Positions 1-12,135 are shown, counted from the first letter of the stretch. The stretch is DNA of 64,000 nt from Omphiscola glabra (GCA_964017045.1 OZ024802.1:9002435-9066434), one strand, 5' to 3'. Notes: a model not told the origin generated them from the sequence alone. Made by a program: numbers and translations.

Positions 1-214
1 AACTCGTTCCATGACATCTACCATTGATTATATTCGTCTCAAGATACTGGCTCCGCTCTTGGGGCACGGACTGAAAGGTCAGAGGTTGAAGGTCGCAGTC
101 AAACGAGTGAGTAGTAGTAAGCCTTTATTTATGCAATAAATATGAGGGTGACATACGTAGGGGCATTTAGAAAGTTACAAACAGGATTATGCAGACGAAT
201 GACATGGCATTAGC

Positions 215-625
215 TTCTAATGTCCTGTCTCTTCCAGAAACCTTGTCCTGCCATTTCCTTCAATGACTTCTATTGTCCTGTCTCTTCCAGAAACTTTGTC
301 CTGCCATTACTTTCATTGAATTCTATTGTCCTGTCTCTTTCAAGCTTCCAGAAACCTTGTCCTGCCATTACCTTCATTGACTTCTATTGTCCTGTCTCTT
401 TCAAGCTTCCAGAAACCTTGTCCTGCCATTACCTTCATTGACTTCTATTGTCCTGTCTCTTTCAAGCTTCCATAAACCTTGTCCTGCCATTACCTTCATT
501 GACTTCTAATGTCCTGTCTCTTTCAAGCTTCCAGAAACTTTGTCCTGCCATTACCTTCAAAGACTTCTATTGTCCTGTCTCTTTCAAGCTTCCATAAACC
601 TTGTCCTGCCATTTCCTTCATCGAC
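215..625 (+). repeat. 61-bp minisatellite
   Basis: About seven copies of a unit containing CCTTGTCCTGCCATTACC and TATTGTCCTGTCTCTTTC; early copies are shorter. The 73-codon frame here is repeat read-through. Confidence 0.9.
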
Positions 626-894
626 TTCCCGCCCCCTTCAGCAATACGAATGTAGCCTGAACGACACCGTCTAAACTGTTCTATCTGATGAAGGTCTGTG
701 CAGTTCTCTTCAATACTGAGATCGTGGCTACAAGTTCATCAATGCATGCCATAATAACTTGTTTGATAATTAATTAAATATCTTTATATTTTAATTAATA
801 ACATTAATGTCATACATCCAATACACTGGCTTCTCATTTCATATGATTACTCAGACGCCATTTCTACATCAATCCGTTGTCCAATTCTAGAAAC

Positions 895-1075
895 TAAATA
901 TTGGCCATCGAACTCCCCCATATCTTATATTGGCCATAGATCTATCTTATATTTGACATCGATCTATCATATATTGGCCATAGACCTATGTTATATTGGC
1001 CATCGACCTGACTTATATTGGTCATCGACCTATCTTATATATTGTTCATTTATCTATCTTATATTTGCCATTGAT
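895..1075 (+). repeat. Degenerate ~24-bp tandem repeat
   Basis: About seven diverged copies of a TATCTTATATTGGCCATCGAC-like unit. Confidence 0.7.
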
Positions 1076-2026
1076 ACAATATACTAGCCATCTCATATCT
1101 TTAAATTTCACATGAATCAAACGTTTGACCTTTAACAGGATAGACTAGAGGTTTATAGGGAACTGGCCACGACTAGAGCCCCAAAGCGTTTTATGCATAG
1201 TTCGTTCAAGTATGTGCAAATTACCAAAGGGTTCATGGATACCACGGCCCTGGCTATCGACTCCTTTTACATTGATCCATCTGATCCATTCCGAATTTCT
1301 GACCTTCGACCTTATCGGTTGGTCAAATGACCTCCATTTATGGCCACGATTTCCACAGCTGGGATCGCTTCCTTCACGGTACTAAAAACCGAAACCTAAA
1401 AATATCCTGACGCTAATCCCGGTCCTGTGTCGCCGGCACGGCTGAAATGTCTCACACTGACCAACCGAGTGACGGAACACGTCTCGTCCAGCGCTACCCG
1501 TGCGACCACTTCTAGCGCCCAGGTCAGACGGCCCAGACAACTCGGACACAGCAATTACACCACGGGCCCCTCGGATAAGTCTCCAGGCCGCTTGACCAGT
1601 ACTCTGAGATTTCTCCAAAGCTTGGCCATGTCAACAGTGCTTATCTTCCATGCCAACAATGGTTAGCGCGCATTAAATAGAACAGAACGGGTCGCAGGTC
1701 TGCTAAGACGCTTTTATTTCCGGTTATTGACCACTGCTTGATTACAACCAAGTGGATTGGGGAGGGGGGGGGTGTGCGGAGTTACGACAGCATATGACGC
1801 TCTAGTTTCGAATATGGCCCCAAAATCTGGTGTTCTTGAGAATCCCGAGATGTTAGTTCCTTCTCCTTGATACAATTGCATCAACATCCTTTTCTTCAAA
1901 ACTCATCAATTCAACTTTTAATTGGGAAAGTGGGGGGGGGGGGGAAGAATGTCCCCTAGTTTTACGCTTTTTCCATCAGACAATACACATTTTATAATGT
2001 ACAGTTACAAATTTCCCGTTGTAGCT
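1076..2026. other. Mostly unique DNA with a GC-rich patch
   Basis: A GC-rich patch at ~1405-1610 stands out from AT-rich surroundings and has overlapping short frames on both strands without a recognisable domain. G9 and G13 runs lie at 1764-1772 and 1932-1944. No gene is supported. Confidence 0.5.
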
Positions 2027-2606
2027 ATTCAACATTTATAAACCAGAGAATGTTGATTTCTCTTGTAACAAGTCAACAATTATAAACCAGATTGACTTGC
2101 CTTCTCTTGTAACGAGTCAACAATTATAAACCAGATTGACTTGCCTTCTCTTGTAACAAGTCAACAATTATAAACCAGATTGACTTGCCTTCTCTTGTAA
2201 CGAGTCAACAATTATAAACCAGATTGACTTGCCTTCTCTTGTAACGAGTCAACAATTATAAACCAGATTGACTTGCCTTCTCTTGTAACGAGTCAACAAT
2301 TATAAACCAGATTGACTTGCCTTCTCTTGTAACGAGTCAACAATTATAAACCAGATTGACTTGCCTTCTCTTGTAACAAGTCAACAATTATAAACCAGAT
2401 TGACTTGCCTTCTCTTGTAACGAGTCAACAATTATAAACCAGATTGACTTGCCTTCTCTTGTAACAAGTCAACAATTATAAACCAGATTGACTTGCCTTC
2501 TCTTGTAACGAGTCAACAATTATAAACCAGATTGACTTGCCTTCTGTTGTAACAAGTCAACAATTATAAACCAGATTGACTTGCCTTCTCTTGTAACGAG
2601 TCAATC
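2027..2606 (+). repeat. 44-bp minisatellite
   Basis: About 13 near-identical copies of a unit containing CAATTATAAACCAGATTGAC and TTGCCTTCTCTTGTAAC. Variants differ at AACGAG/AACAAG. Confidence 0.95.
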
Positions 2607-2812
2607 TATTTACCAAGCATCATTTAACGAAGTGGCTTTCGGTACCCGGGTACCAATAGGTGCAGCCATCATTTAATGATCCAAAGTCCTTCTGTTAATC
2701 CATTCTTGTCCTTCCATGATCCTAGCGATAAACTTTAAACAAAGATGCCGAAAGAAAATCAATAGAATCGAAACAATATTCTTCCCCAAAGACAGGCTGT
2801 CACCAAACCTCA

Positions 2813-3830
2813 GCTCCGTCTATGGAGGCAATGTTAGCCAAGATATCCGTCTATAATGGCAATGTTAGCCAAGATATCCGTCTATAATGGCAATGTTAGC
2901 CTAGATATCCGTCTATAATGGCAATGTTAGCCTAGATATCCGTCTATAATGGCAATGTTAGCCTAGATATCCGTCTATAATGGCAATGTTAGCCAAGATA
3001 TCCGTCTATGCAGGCAATGTTAGCCAAGATATCCGTCTATGCAGGCAATGTTAGCCAAGATATCCGTCTATGCAGGCAATGTTAGCCTAGATATCCGTCT
3101 ATAATGGCAATGTTAGCCAAGATATCCGTCTATGCAGGCAATGTTAGCCAAGATATCCGTCTATGCAGGCAATGTTAGCCAAGATATCCGTCTATGCAGG
3201 CAATGTTAGCCAAGATATCCGTCTATGCAGGCAATGTTAGCCAAGATATCCGTCTATGCAGGCAATGTTAGCCAAGATATCCGTCTATGCAGGCAATGTT
3301 AGCCAAGATATCCGTCTATAATGGCAATGTTAGCCTAGATATCCGTCTATAATGGCAATGTTAGCCTAGATATCCGTCTATAATGGCAATGTTAGCCTAG
3401 ATATCCGTCTATAATGGCAATGTTAGCCTAGATATCCGTCTATAATGGCAATGTTAGCCTAGATATCCGTCTATAATGGCAATGTTAGCCTAGATATCCG
3501 TCTATAATGGCAATGTTAGCCAAGATATCCGTCTATGCAGGCAATGTTAGCCAAGATATCCGTCTATGCAGGCAATGTTAGCCAAGATATCCGTCTATAA
3601 TGGCAATGTTAGCCAAGATATCCGTCTATGCAGGCAATGTTAGCCAAGATATCCGTCTATAATGGCAATGTTAGCCTAGATATCCGTCTATAATGGCAAT
3701 GTTAGCCAAGATATCCGTCTATAATGGCAATGTTAGCCTAGATATCCGTCTATAATGGCAATGTTAGCCAAGATATCCGTCTATAATGGCAATGTTAGCC
3801 TAGATATCCGTCTATAAAAATAATTTTAGC
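2813..3830 (+). repeat. 31-bp minisatellite with two unit types
   Basis: About 33 copies of a GATATCCGTCTAT..GGCAATGTTAGCC unit. Two variants (ATAATGG with CTA, and ATGCAGG with CAA) come in blocks, for instance seven consecutive ATGCAGG units at ~3120-3310, then eight ATAATGG units. Degenerate copies continue to ~3860. Confidence 0.95.
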
Positions 3831-3860
3831 CTAGATATCCATATATATGGGCAATGTTAG

Positions 3861-4315
3861 TCTAGATACCCGTCTGTAAAGGTATACGGTGGCCTAGATT
3901 CCAACTACGGCCAAGGCTTCCAAATAGCTACTACAAACATCCCCACTCGTCTATTTCAAGTGTAACCGACGGAGGACCAACAGACAGAGGGACAAACATA
4001 AAATAAACGGTCCAGGCCTGGTGGAAGCACGTCGGATGGAACGAGTGAAAACATCAGACTGGGACGTCAAGGAACTGACGTCAAACAAAGGGAATTAACT
4101 CTGCAGAACAGAATGGTTAGTCCAAATAAAGGACATTCGTTCACAATGAATATGATCAAACATAAAAGTAAGTGATTGATTGAGAAAATTTTATCAAGCC
4201 AGCGTTTGCTGTATTTGCTCTCTTGCATAAATAAATATTTATACTCATAAGGTAGATTTCTGATGCGACCTTTTTTTTTCTTCAATTGTCCACTTCTTCC
4301 CTACTGATTGTGCTG
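3861..4315. other. Unique AT-rich DNA
   Basis: No gene, RNA or repeat was recognised. The 72-codon minus frame has no supporting features. Confidence 0.4.
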
Positions 4316-4497
4316 ATTTTAATTTTACTTTTGTTTTATTTGAGACTCGTACCAAACCAATAGATTTTAGTTTTACTTTTGTTTTTATTTGAGACTCGTA
4401 ACAAACCAATAGATTTTAATTTTACTTTTGTTTTATTTGAGACTCGTAACAAACCAATAGATTTTAATTTTACTTTTGTTTTATTTGAGACTCGTAG
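4316..4497 (+). repeat. 48-bp tandem repeat, ~3.5 copies
   Basis: Copies of TTTGAGACTCGTAACAAACC followed by AATAGATTTTAATTTTAC, spaced 48-49 bp apart. Confidence 0.85.
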
Positions 4498-4776
4498 TTG
4501 TGTACTCTGAACTTAAAATATTCTTTGCCAAATATTTTAGTTTTAATTTCGGAGTTTAAACTATTTTTCTTTTGTCTGTTGGAAGAGCTAGAGTCGTCAC
4601 GGATCGTGGTATGATGATAAGGAGAGATAAAGACGAGTTAGATAAATATCTTATTTTTGTAGCCAGATATTCAAGATAGAAATAGAATGTACGTCAGTAA
4701 ATATTTAACATTCGAACAAGAAAGCCTTACTGAATGTAGTGATAAGTCATTGATTCGAACAAAATCTGTGGCTACC

Positions 4777-4835
4777 GGGGGGGGGGGGGGGGAGTCGGGG
4801 GGGGGGGAGTTGGGGGGGGAGTTGGGGGGGGGGGG
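4777..4835 (+). repeat. Cluster of long G runs
   Basis: G runs of 16, 11, 8 and 12 are separated by AGTC or AGTT-type linkers, which makes a G-quadruplex plausible. The reverse frame reads as a Pro/Ser stretch and is not a gene. Confidence 0.85.
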
Positions 4836-5410
4836 CAACCCAAATTGAAGCACATGGTGGTTAAAAAATTAGATCCCGAATAACCTAGAACTTTAAAAAA
4901 AAATAACTGTTGGTTAATTGAAGGGTAATGCTAAACAAAACAATTGAACAGTCTTGCAATTACAGCAATTTTCCCCGCTCTATAACGAAGGATCGGGGAG
5001 CTTTGATACATCCGAGCGAGAACAACAAATGTGTATTACCACATCATAGTACGCGAGTTAATACCTTGAGCATCTATTGACATACAAACCGCAGGGCCGT
5101 CAGGCGCTTGACTTTGATTGTGCCCCTCAAAAGTACTTCTAGCACATAGTTATCACTCTGAGAGATTTACAAAAAACAAGGGATTAAAATAAATCCCACA
5201 CACTGTTAACTCTGTAGCCCAGAAGGCTCACAGTGACTAGTCGAGTATTGATCGCAGATGACGTGCAGAAGAAACGTACGGATAATGAGACGAATATGAT
5301 GGGATGAAGACAAGCCTTGCTAAGCCAGAATGTTGCCTACAACAGAATAGTTAGGCATTTGTTTGGAGTTAAAAACACAGGCTTCTTTTCAGCAGTAGAA
5401 ATACCGTCGA
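4836..5410. other. Unique DNA, no gene seen
   Basis: Non-repetitive, moderately AT-rich sequence. Nothing was recognised on either strand. Confidence 0.4.
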
Positions 5411-5670
5411 AAGTTTGAACAACTCTTGCCATGACGTGGACAACTCTTGTCACGAAGTGGGCAACTCTTGTCATGAATTGGACAACTCTTGTCACGAATT
5501 GGACAACTCTTGTCACGAAGTGGGCTACTCTTGTCACGAATTGGACAACTCTTGTCACGAAGTGAGCTACTCTTGTCACGAAGTGGACAACTCTTGTCAC
5601 GAAGTGGGCAACTCTTGTCACGAAGTGGACAATTCTTGTCATGAAGTGGCCAACTCTTTTCATGAAGTGG
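5411..5670 (+). repeat. 21-bp minisatellite
   Basis: Twelve copies of GACAACTCTTGTCACGAAGTG. The period is seven codons, so open frames arise on both strands (NSCHEVD-type plus, VTRVVHF-type minus). These are read-through, not genes. Confidence 0.95.
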
Positions 5671-6190
5671 AAATCGGCGAGAAGTTAAAAGCTATAATGT
5701 TATGATGGTTCTTAAAGCCCCAACGGACCTCTTGGCCAAAAGATCCACACAGATTATGAACAGTTTACTAGCGTAATGATGATGCACAATTTACTAGCGT
5801 AATGATGATGCACAATTTACTAGCGTACAGACGATTCACAATTTAGTAGAGGACACAAAAAGGAACTTTAACTTGTTTAATTGTTTAATGGCTTAAAGTA
5901 ATCTAGAAATAAACACATTTAAAAGTAGCCTCCCTGAAAATTCATCAGTAGCGTGTAAAAATGGCGTCAGTGTGGCAATGACATCAGCGGTGTGTAAAAA
6001 TGTCATCCGCTGTGTGTAAGAATGTCATCAGCGTTATGTCACAAACATTTACACTTAATTACCTAATCTAAATATGTTAAGGAAGACTACATTAGATCCC
6101 ATGGTAAATGTTGATAGATTTTCTTTAAAGGGAACATGACCAAAGTCAGTTGCAATTAAGCGGACGAAATAGACATCGACAAGAAGCGGG
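5671..6190. other. Unique DNA with two short repeats
   Basis: 5758-5845 has three copies of a ~27-bp TTTACTAGCGTAATGATG unit. 5948-6035 has three degenerate GTGTAAAAATGTCATC units. No gene was seen. Confidence 0.6.
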
Positions 6191-6191
6191 C

Positions 6192-6355
6192 ATCACTTTC
6201 AGTAGCATCATGACGTCTGATCAGCGAATAGACAAGAGTTTCCAAGGAGGTGCCTCCACTTTCAGTAGCAACATGACGTCTGATCAGCGAATAGACAAGA
6301 ATTTCCAAGGAAGTGCCTCCACTTTCAATAGCACAAGACGTCTGATCAGAGAGAA
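6192..6355 (+). repeat. ~63-bp tandem repeat, 2.5 copies
   Basis: Units contain GACGTCTGATCAGCGAATAG and GTGCCTCCACTTTCAGTAGC. The 81-codon plus frame covers it and has no other support. Confidence 0.75.
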
Positions 6356-6915
6356 AACATCTCGGTCAAAAATCAGGGAAAACAAAATTAATTAAATGCC
6401 ACATTTTCACCAAATTATTTGCATCTCACACACCGTTCGTAGTGTTACACTGATGCATCAATCTGTTCCTGTCTTCTCTGACGTTTAGTTTGAGATCGTT
6501 CTTTTTGTTTGGTGCATCTCTTTGGCCTGGTGATTGGTGCATCTCTTTGACCCTGAAGCTCTCTCTCTCGGTGTAATATGAAATATTTACTTGGCTTGAT
6601 ACTCCGGAAACACTCTTTCAGAACAGAGACAAGTTTCAATAACGGAAGTGGGTGCTCCTGAACGCTGTTAAATATGCAGGAATAATAAACCTTTTCTTAG
6701 ACGACCAGTCATGTTTCAAACAGTAGATGAGGATTTTGCAGCATCGGAAAAATACTCCGCCAAATCATTAAGTTCCAACGTCGTTTATATTTACTGCAGC
6801 AGGATATTCTGCATTAAGTTTGTCTCCAATTGTATGTTTTATGTCTTTGAAACAATTAACCAAATGTAATCATTTCAAATTAGACATTAACATTCTTTTA
6901 ACTTTAACAGAAACT
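6356..6915. other. Unique AT-rich DNA
   Basis: No gene or repeat was recognised apart from two nearby GGTGCATCTCTTTG copies near 6510-6550. Confidence 0.4.
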
Positions 6916-7030
6916 GTTATATTTTTCATTAGCTAATGGTCTTAATTGTCGCGTAGGAGATAATCTATTGTTACTGACCTGGACAAACAGCCAGAGATGT
7001 AAGTAAATTTCAGTGATCGACCTTGAACTT
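6916..7030 (+). repeat. Dispersed repeat family 2, copy a
   Basis: About 115 bp, from GTTATATTTTTCATTAGC to TTTCAGTGATCGACCTTGAA, are homologous to 12397-12530 with a few substitutions and one indel of ~12 bp. The family is unknown to me. Confidence 0.7.
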
Positions 7031-7229
7031 CGGCGAAATGAAGGTCGCCAAGTGCATGTAATTAAATGGCTTCTCTCCCCTCGGTAGTTGTTCCACGCAT
7101 GACTGACTCGAGGACACTCACGTTTTGTCTGTCATCAAATGTTGGGATGACGTGCGAGGACTTCGCTGGGGTCGACCGGAAGTTCAATCAAAAGTGAGTG
7201 GATGAGGTGATCGATGAATACAATAAATA

Positions 7230-7470
7230 TCTTTTATGACAGGTCACAGCGACGGCCGGGATATTCAGCGATAAGATAACAGGTCGCAGTGACAGCAGGG
7301 ATATTCGGTGATAAGTTAACAGGTCAAAGTGACAGCAGGGATATTCAGTGATAAGATAATGACAGACCAATGGGAAACACTACTATTGACTGACCAATGG
7401 GAAACACTACTATTGACTGACCAGTGGGAAACACTATTATTGACAGACCAGTGGGAAACACTACTACTGA
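7230..7470 (+). repeat. Two adjoining tandem repeats (40 bp and ~28 bp)
   Basis: 7230-7356 holds three copies of a unit with CAGGGATATTCAGTGATAAG. 7361-7470 holds four copies of GACCAATGGGAAACACTACT. Confidence 0.85.
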
Positions 7471-7870
7471 CAGATTGGTGATACAATTAGTATTTCTACT
7501 TCGAGTTATTTTAAACTACCCACCACAAACAGCCTGTTCACACAGCCGACAGTTAACAGCAGGACGTCACATTTAAATATCTGCCATGCACCCGGGTCTC
7601 ACGGGGGCATTAAAATGACAATTTGAACTTCGATATCGTTAAAATGTTTTGCCAGGAAGTACACTCATCATTATCAATATATTCATAGAAAAACGATTCA
7701 TCTGGTAGGTATCATTACCACTGTTGTTCTGTGTATTGTTCCATCCCTAAGTGTTAGACGTAATGTCATTATGCTCAAGGTTGCTCTATCAACACAGTTG
7801 TTTAACTAAGCGCGTGCCCGACAGCCAGATCAGCCCGGAGTATGTCTTAATTTTAATAATTCATATTAAT
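7471..7870. other. Unique DNA, no gene seen
   Basis: Non-repetitive. Short frames only. Confidence 0.4.
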
Positions 7871-8075
7871 TTCGCCTTTGTTCGTGTGTTTCTATGTGAA
7901 GGCGAAATCTTCGGAAGGCAAATTGGCCCACTCCCCGTCATCCTATCAAACTGAAACTTGGCACATAGACTCATTGTCAATGACAACAAATTCTATCAAA
8001 TGTTTAGCCCCACCCCACACCCCCAACCCCCCGAAAATATGTTTTCCCAATGGAAGATGAATGAAATATGATTTG
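7871..8075 (+). repeat. Dispersed repeat family 1, copy a
   Basis: It shares TTCG..TTGTTCGTG, then a block like CCCGTCATCCTATCAAACTG and AAACTTGGCACATAGACTC, with copies at 27807 and 45481. This copy stops after the GAATGAAATATGAT block. It has no coding potential. Its class (SINE, LINE tail or MITE) is unknown. Confidence 0.7.
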
Positions 8076-8870
8076 TTTAAATTTGGTGTTTGTTTTGGTG
8101 TGGAGATTACTTGTGTGTCTGTTGCTTTATGCTTTGTATTTGTGACGTATTTTAGCTTTAATATATCTTTAGTCTATTAGTTTTTACATTCAATAGGTTT
8201 GATAAGACCATTGCCATACTAAAAATCAGTAGGATAATTACATAAATGAAAAAAAAAATGTTTTTAAGGGTTGTTTAATTATGCTCAAGTTGTAAAAGTA
8301 ACTATTTGCAGCTTGTCTGTATAGAAAACATTTATTTCAATTGAAGTTCTTTGTTTCATACGTCAGGGGAAAAAGTTTTTTTCGGAAAGTTCTGTTTTTG
8401 TTTCCTTGCAGATACAAAACTCTCCTTGATATTGAACAGAAGTCTAGGTTGTGTTGACCAACGTGTTTGAAATTATCACGCAATTTGCTAATAATGAGAA
8501 GGGTGGGTGTGGAGAAACATTCTGTTATTTCTATTTATCAGCATGGCCCCCAAGAGACTGCTTACATTATCATCCGACAACCATTAGTGGGAAAAAATTA
8601 CAATTTGCCATCGACTACATGGGAAAGCTCCTGCTCAAAATGATTTTAATCCCATCCCGTGTCCCCTGGGGGGATGTAACCGACACTTTCAAATCCTCTC
8701 TCGCGTGAAGATTTGTTTCGTAGATTCAAATTCGGTGTCAAGGTCACTAAAAGTAAACTCAATTTTATTAAATGAAACTCATTTTTAGCAACACATAATT
8801 GGGATTGGGGGGGGGGGGGGGGGGTTGTTCTGAAGTGCATTTAGTCATTGCGCCAAAGCCATTCACAAAA
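8076..8870. other. Unique AT-rich DNA with a G18 run
   Basis: A G18 run lies at 8807-8824. An 85-codon plus frame at 8451-8708 has no recognisable domain. No gene is supported. Confidence 0.45.
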
Positions 8871-8874
8871 TGAT

Positions 8875-9292
8875 TTTTAGATTCAGATTCGTGTCATCAT
8901 TAAAAGTACACATTTGTTGCTGTTCAGATTCGTGTCATCATTAAAAGTACACATTTGTTGCTGTTCAGATTCGTGTCATCATTAAAAGTACACATTTGTT
9001 GCTGTTCAAATTCGTGTCATCATTAAAAGTACACATTTTTTGCTGTTCAGATTCGTGTCATCATTAAAAGTACACATTTGTTGCTGTTCAGATTCGTGTC
9101 ATCATTAAAAGTACACATTTGTTGCTGTTCTGATTCGTGTCATCATTAAAAGTACACATTTGTTGCTGTTCAGATTCGTGTCATCATTAAAAGTACACAT
9201 TTGTTGCTGTTCAGATTCGTGTCATCATTAAAAGTACACATTTGTTGCTGTTCAGATTCGTGTCATCATTAAAAGTACACATTTGTTGCTGT
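8875..9292 (+). repeat. 41-bp minisatellite
   Basis: Ten highly uniform copies of a unit containing GATTCGTGTCATCATTAAAA and GTACACATTTGTTGCTGTTC. It ends ~70 bp before the next array. Confidence 0.95.
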
Positions 9293-9363
9293 TACTAGAG
9301 ATTGAGCCATCTACCATCTTGTAGTTGTGTGAAGATGGCGTCCACCAACACTTTATGTTCCAT

Positions 9364-10545
9364 CCATTAATAACATTGGTGAGACTGAACGACTTTATGT
9401 ACTTTCCATCACTAACATTAGTGAGACCGAACGACTTTATGTACTTTCCATCACTAACATTAGTGAGACTGAACAACTTTATGTACTTTCCATCACTAAC
9501 ATTAGTGAGACTGAACAACTTTATGTACTTTCCATCACTAACATTAGTGAGACTGAACGACTTTATGTACTTTCCATCACTAACATTAGTGAGACTGAAC
9601 AACTTTATGTACTTTCCATCACTAACATTAGTGAGACTGAACAACTTTATGTACTTTCCATCACTAACATTAGTGAGACTGAACAACTTTATGTACTTTC
9701 CCTCACTAACATTAGTGAGACTGAACAACTTTATGTACTTTCCATCACTAACATTAGTGAGACTGAACAACTTTATGTACTTTCCATCACTAACATTAGT
9801 GAGACTGAACAACTTTATGTACTTTCCATCACTAACATTAGTGAGACCGAACAACTTTATGTACTTTCCATCACTTACATTAGTGAGACCGAACAACTTT
9901 ATGTACTTTCCATCACTTACATTAGTGAGACTGAACAACTTTATGTACTTTCCATCACTTACATTAGTGAGACTGAACAACATTATGTACTTTCCATCAC
10001 TAACATTAGTGAGACTGAACAACTTTATGTACTTTCCATCACTAACATTAGTGAGACTGAAAAACTTTATGTACTTTCCATCACTAACATTAGTGAGACC
10101 GAACAACTTTATGTACTTTCCATCACTAACATTAGTGAGACTGAACAACTTTATGTACTTTCCATCACTAACATTAGTGAGACTGAACAACTTTATGTAC
10201 TTTCCATCACTAACATTAGTGAGACTGAACAACTTTATGTACTTTCCATCACTAACATTAGTGAGACCGAACAACTTTATGTACTTTCAATCACTTACAT
10301 TAGTGAGACCGAACGACTTTATGTACTTTCCATCACTTACATTAGTGAGACTGAACAACTTTATGTACTTTCCATCACTAACATTAGTGAGACCGAACAA
10401 TTTTATGTACTTTCCATCACTAACATTAGTGAGACCGAACAACTTTATGTACTTTCCATCACTAACATTAGTGAGACCGAACAACTTTATGTACTTTCCA
10501 TCACTTACATTAGTGAGACCGAACGACTTTATGTAGTATCCAATA
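9364..10545 (+). repeat. 42-bp minisatellite with an internal palindrome
   Basis: About 28 copies. Each contains TCACTAACATTAGTGA, an inverted repeat with 7-bp arms and a 2-bp loop, next to TTTATGTACTTTCCA. The 14-codon period opens long frames on both strands (403 codons plus, 340 minus), which are artefacts. Copies decay after ~10545. Confidence 0.97.
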
Positions 10546-10610
10546 CTAATAATTAGTGAAACTGAACCTCTTCATGTAGTATCCATCACTAACGTTAGTG
10601 AGGCTGATCC

Positions 10611-11085
10611 ATTTCTGGTTAACGTGTTTGTTTTTTCCATGTTTTATTGTGTTAATTTATGGTTTAATATGGATGTAATCCAATGTTATCCATCTCCTAT
10701 AAAACGTCTAAATTTTCTAAAACTTCATCACGTGTCAAGTGTCAAATGTCAAGTGTCAAAGAGAAAAGTAAATAAAACACTTGTGAAACTTATTCAAGTC
10801 GGAATGGGATATTTTCAACCCCCAAAGATCATGTTCAGCGGAAGCTAAACCTGGTAACAGCCTCCCATTACATCAAAATATTAGCTTTCTTTTAATAAAT
10901 AAAAGTGCTCATTATGTTCCATTATTTTCATTTTACGTCGCATTATTTCCAAGCGAATGAAATAACAAATAGCACTTTATTTTGAAAACCGTGGCATCAA
11001 TAAATAAAAACTTGCTGATGAGCTGACAATTTACGCCTTTAAACTACAATAAACTTACGTCTGGTTTGATCGTAAAGCTATTTTT
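10611..11085. other. Unique AT-rich DNA
   Basis: A short GTCAAGTGTCAAATGTC repeat lies at ~10733-10760. Otherwise nothing was recognised. Confidence 0.4.
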
Positions 11086-11490
11086 GATGTCTTTCTTTGA
11101 AGTTATCTACCTGACGGCAGGTAAATAATCATGTCTTTCTTTGAAGTTATCCAACTGACGGCAGGTAAAAATCATCTTTCTTTGAAGTTATCCACCTGAC
11201 GGCAGGTAAAAATCATGTCTTTCTTTGAAGGTATCCAACTGACAGCAGGTAAAAATCATGTCTTTATTTGAAGTTATCCAACTGACGGCAGGTAAAAATC
11301 ATGTCTTTCTTTGAAGTTATCCAACTGACGGCAGGTAAAAATCATGTCTTTCTTTGAAGTTATCCAACTGACGGCAGGTAAAAATCATGTCTTTATTTGA
11401 AGTTATCCACCTGACGGCAGGTAAAAATCATGTCTTTCTTTGAAGTTATCTACCTGACGGTCCGTAATGAGTCGTGTCTTTCTTTCAAGT
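11083..11490 (+). repeat. 43-bp minisatellite
   Basis: About nine copies of ATGTCTTTCTTTGAAGTTAT followed by CCAACTGACGGCAGGTAAAA. Confidence 0.95.
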
Positions 11491-11499
11491 TTCCCTAGG

Positions 11500-11954
11500 C
11501 GCGGATAATTTTACATAGTCTTAATTTCCGGATGACATCAAACAAAATACGATCCTAGACGGAAGTGGAACTCTTGAGGCTTTAAAACATGGCGTTACCC
11601 CCGAATAGTTTAATGGGGTCATTGAAGTCTCCCACCCGCCCCCCACCCCGCCAGCCCCTTAAAAATAAAATAAGCTTATTTAAGTACACAAAACACCCCC
11701 CCCCCCCCCCGGTGTATAGGCGTATTTCGGGCGAATAACTAAAAGCTGAAGTTTGCCGCATAACTCTATTCCTTGCCGTCGGCACGCTCTAATGTGGACA
11801 TCTCCTTCACGCCTCGCCCTCGTCATAAAGAGAGCATAAAGTGCCAGCGTCTGGCGTTTTATGAGATTAGGCGACCTTGTTCTGACTGTTAATTAAACGT
11901 CTTCCACTAGGACAGTGTGGCGACTGTAAGAGCATACGGGGAGTAGCGTAGTGT
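11500..11954. other. Unique DNA with a long C run
   Basis: A C run lies at ~11695-11710 within a C-rich strand. No gene was seen. Confidence 0.4.
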
Positions 11955-12135
11955 GTCTGTGTGGGGAAAAGTATGGGTAGTGCGGGGGAAAGTATTGATA
12001 ACGTGGGGGAAAGTAGTGGTACAGTGGAGAAATTAGTTCTAATGTGGAGAAAGTAGTGCTGACGTTGGGAAAGTAGTGCTAACGAGCATGAAAATAGTGA
12101 TAATGTGGAGAATGTAGTGCTGATGTGGGGAGATG
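11955..12135 (+). repeat. Degenerate ~20-bp GTGGGGAAAGTAGTG repeat
   Basis: About eight diverged copies of GTGGGGAAAGTAGTGCTAA. Confidence 0.7.

Noticed and set aside
2027..3860. Regular repeats that might be a CRISPR array
   Set aside because: Units are head-to-tail without unique spacers, there are no cas genes, and the DNA is eukaryotic.
5415..5705. Cys/His repeat peptide (NSCHEVD) resembling a metal-binding protein
   Set aside because: A 21-bp tandem repeat. The Cys and His spacing is a by-product of the 7-codon period, and the opposite strand is equally open.
9252..10536. Open frames of 403 (plus) and 340 (minus) codons
   Set aside because: Both are the 42-bp minisatellite read in a 14-codon cycle on opposite strands. 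No domain, splice signal or codon bias supports either.
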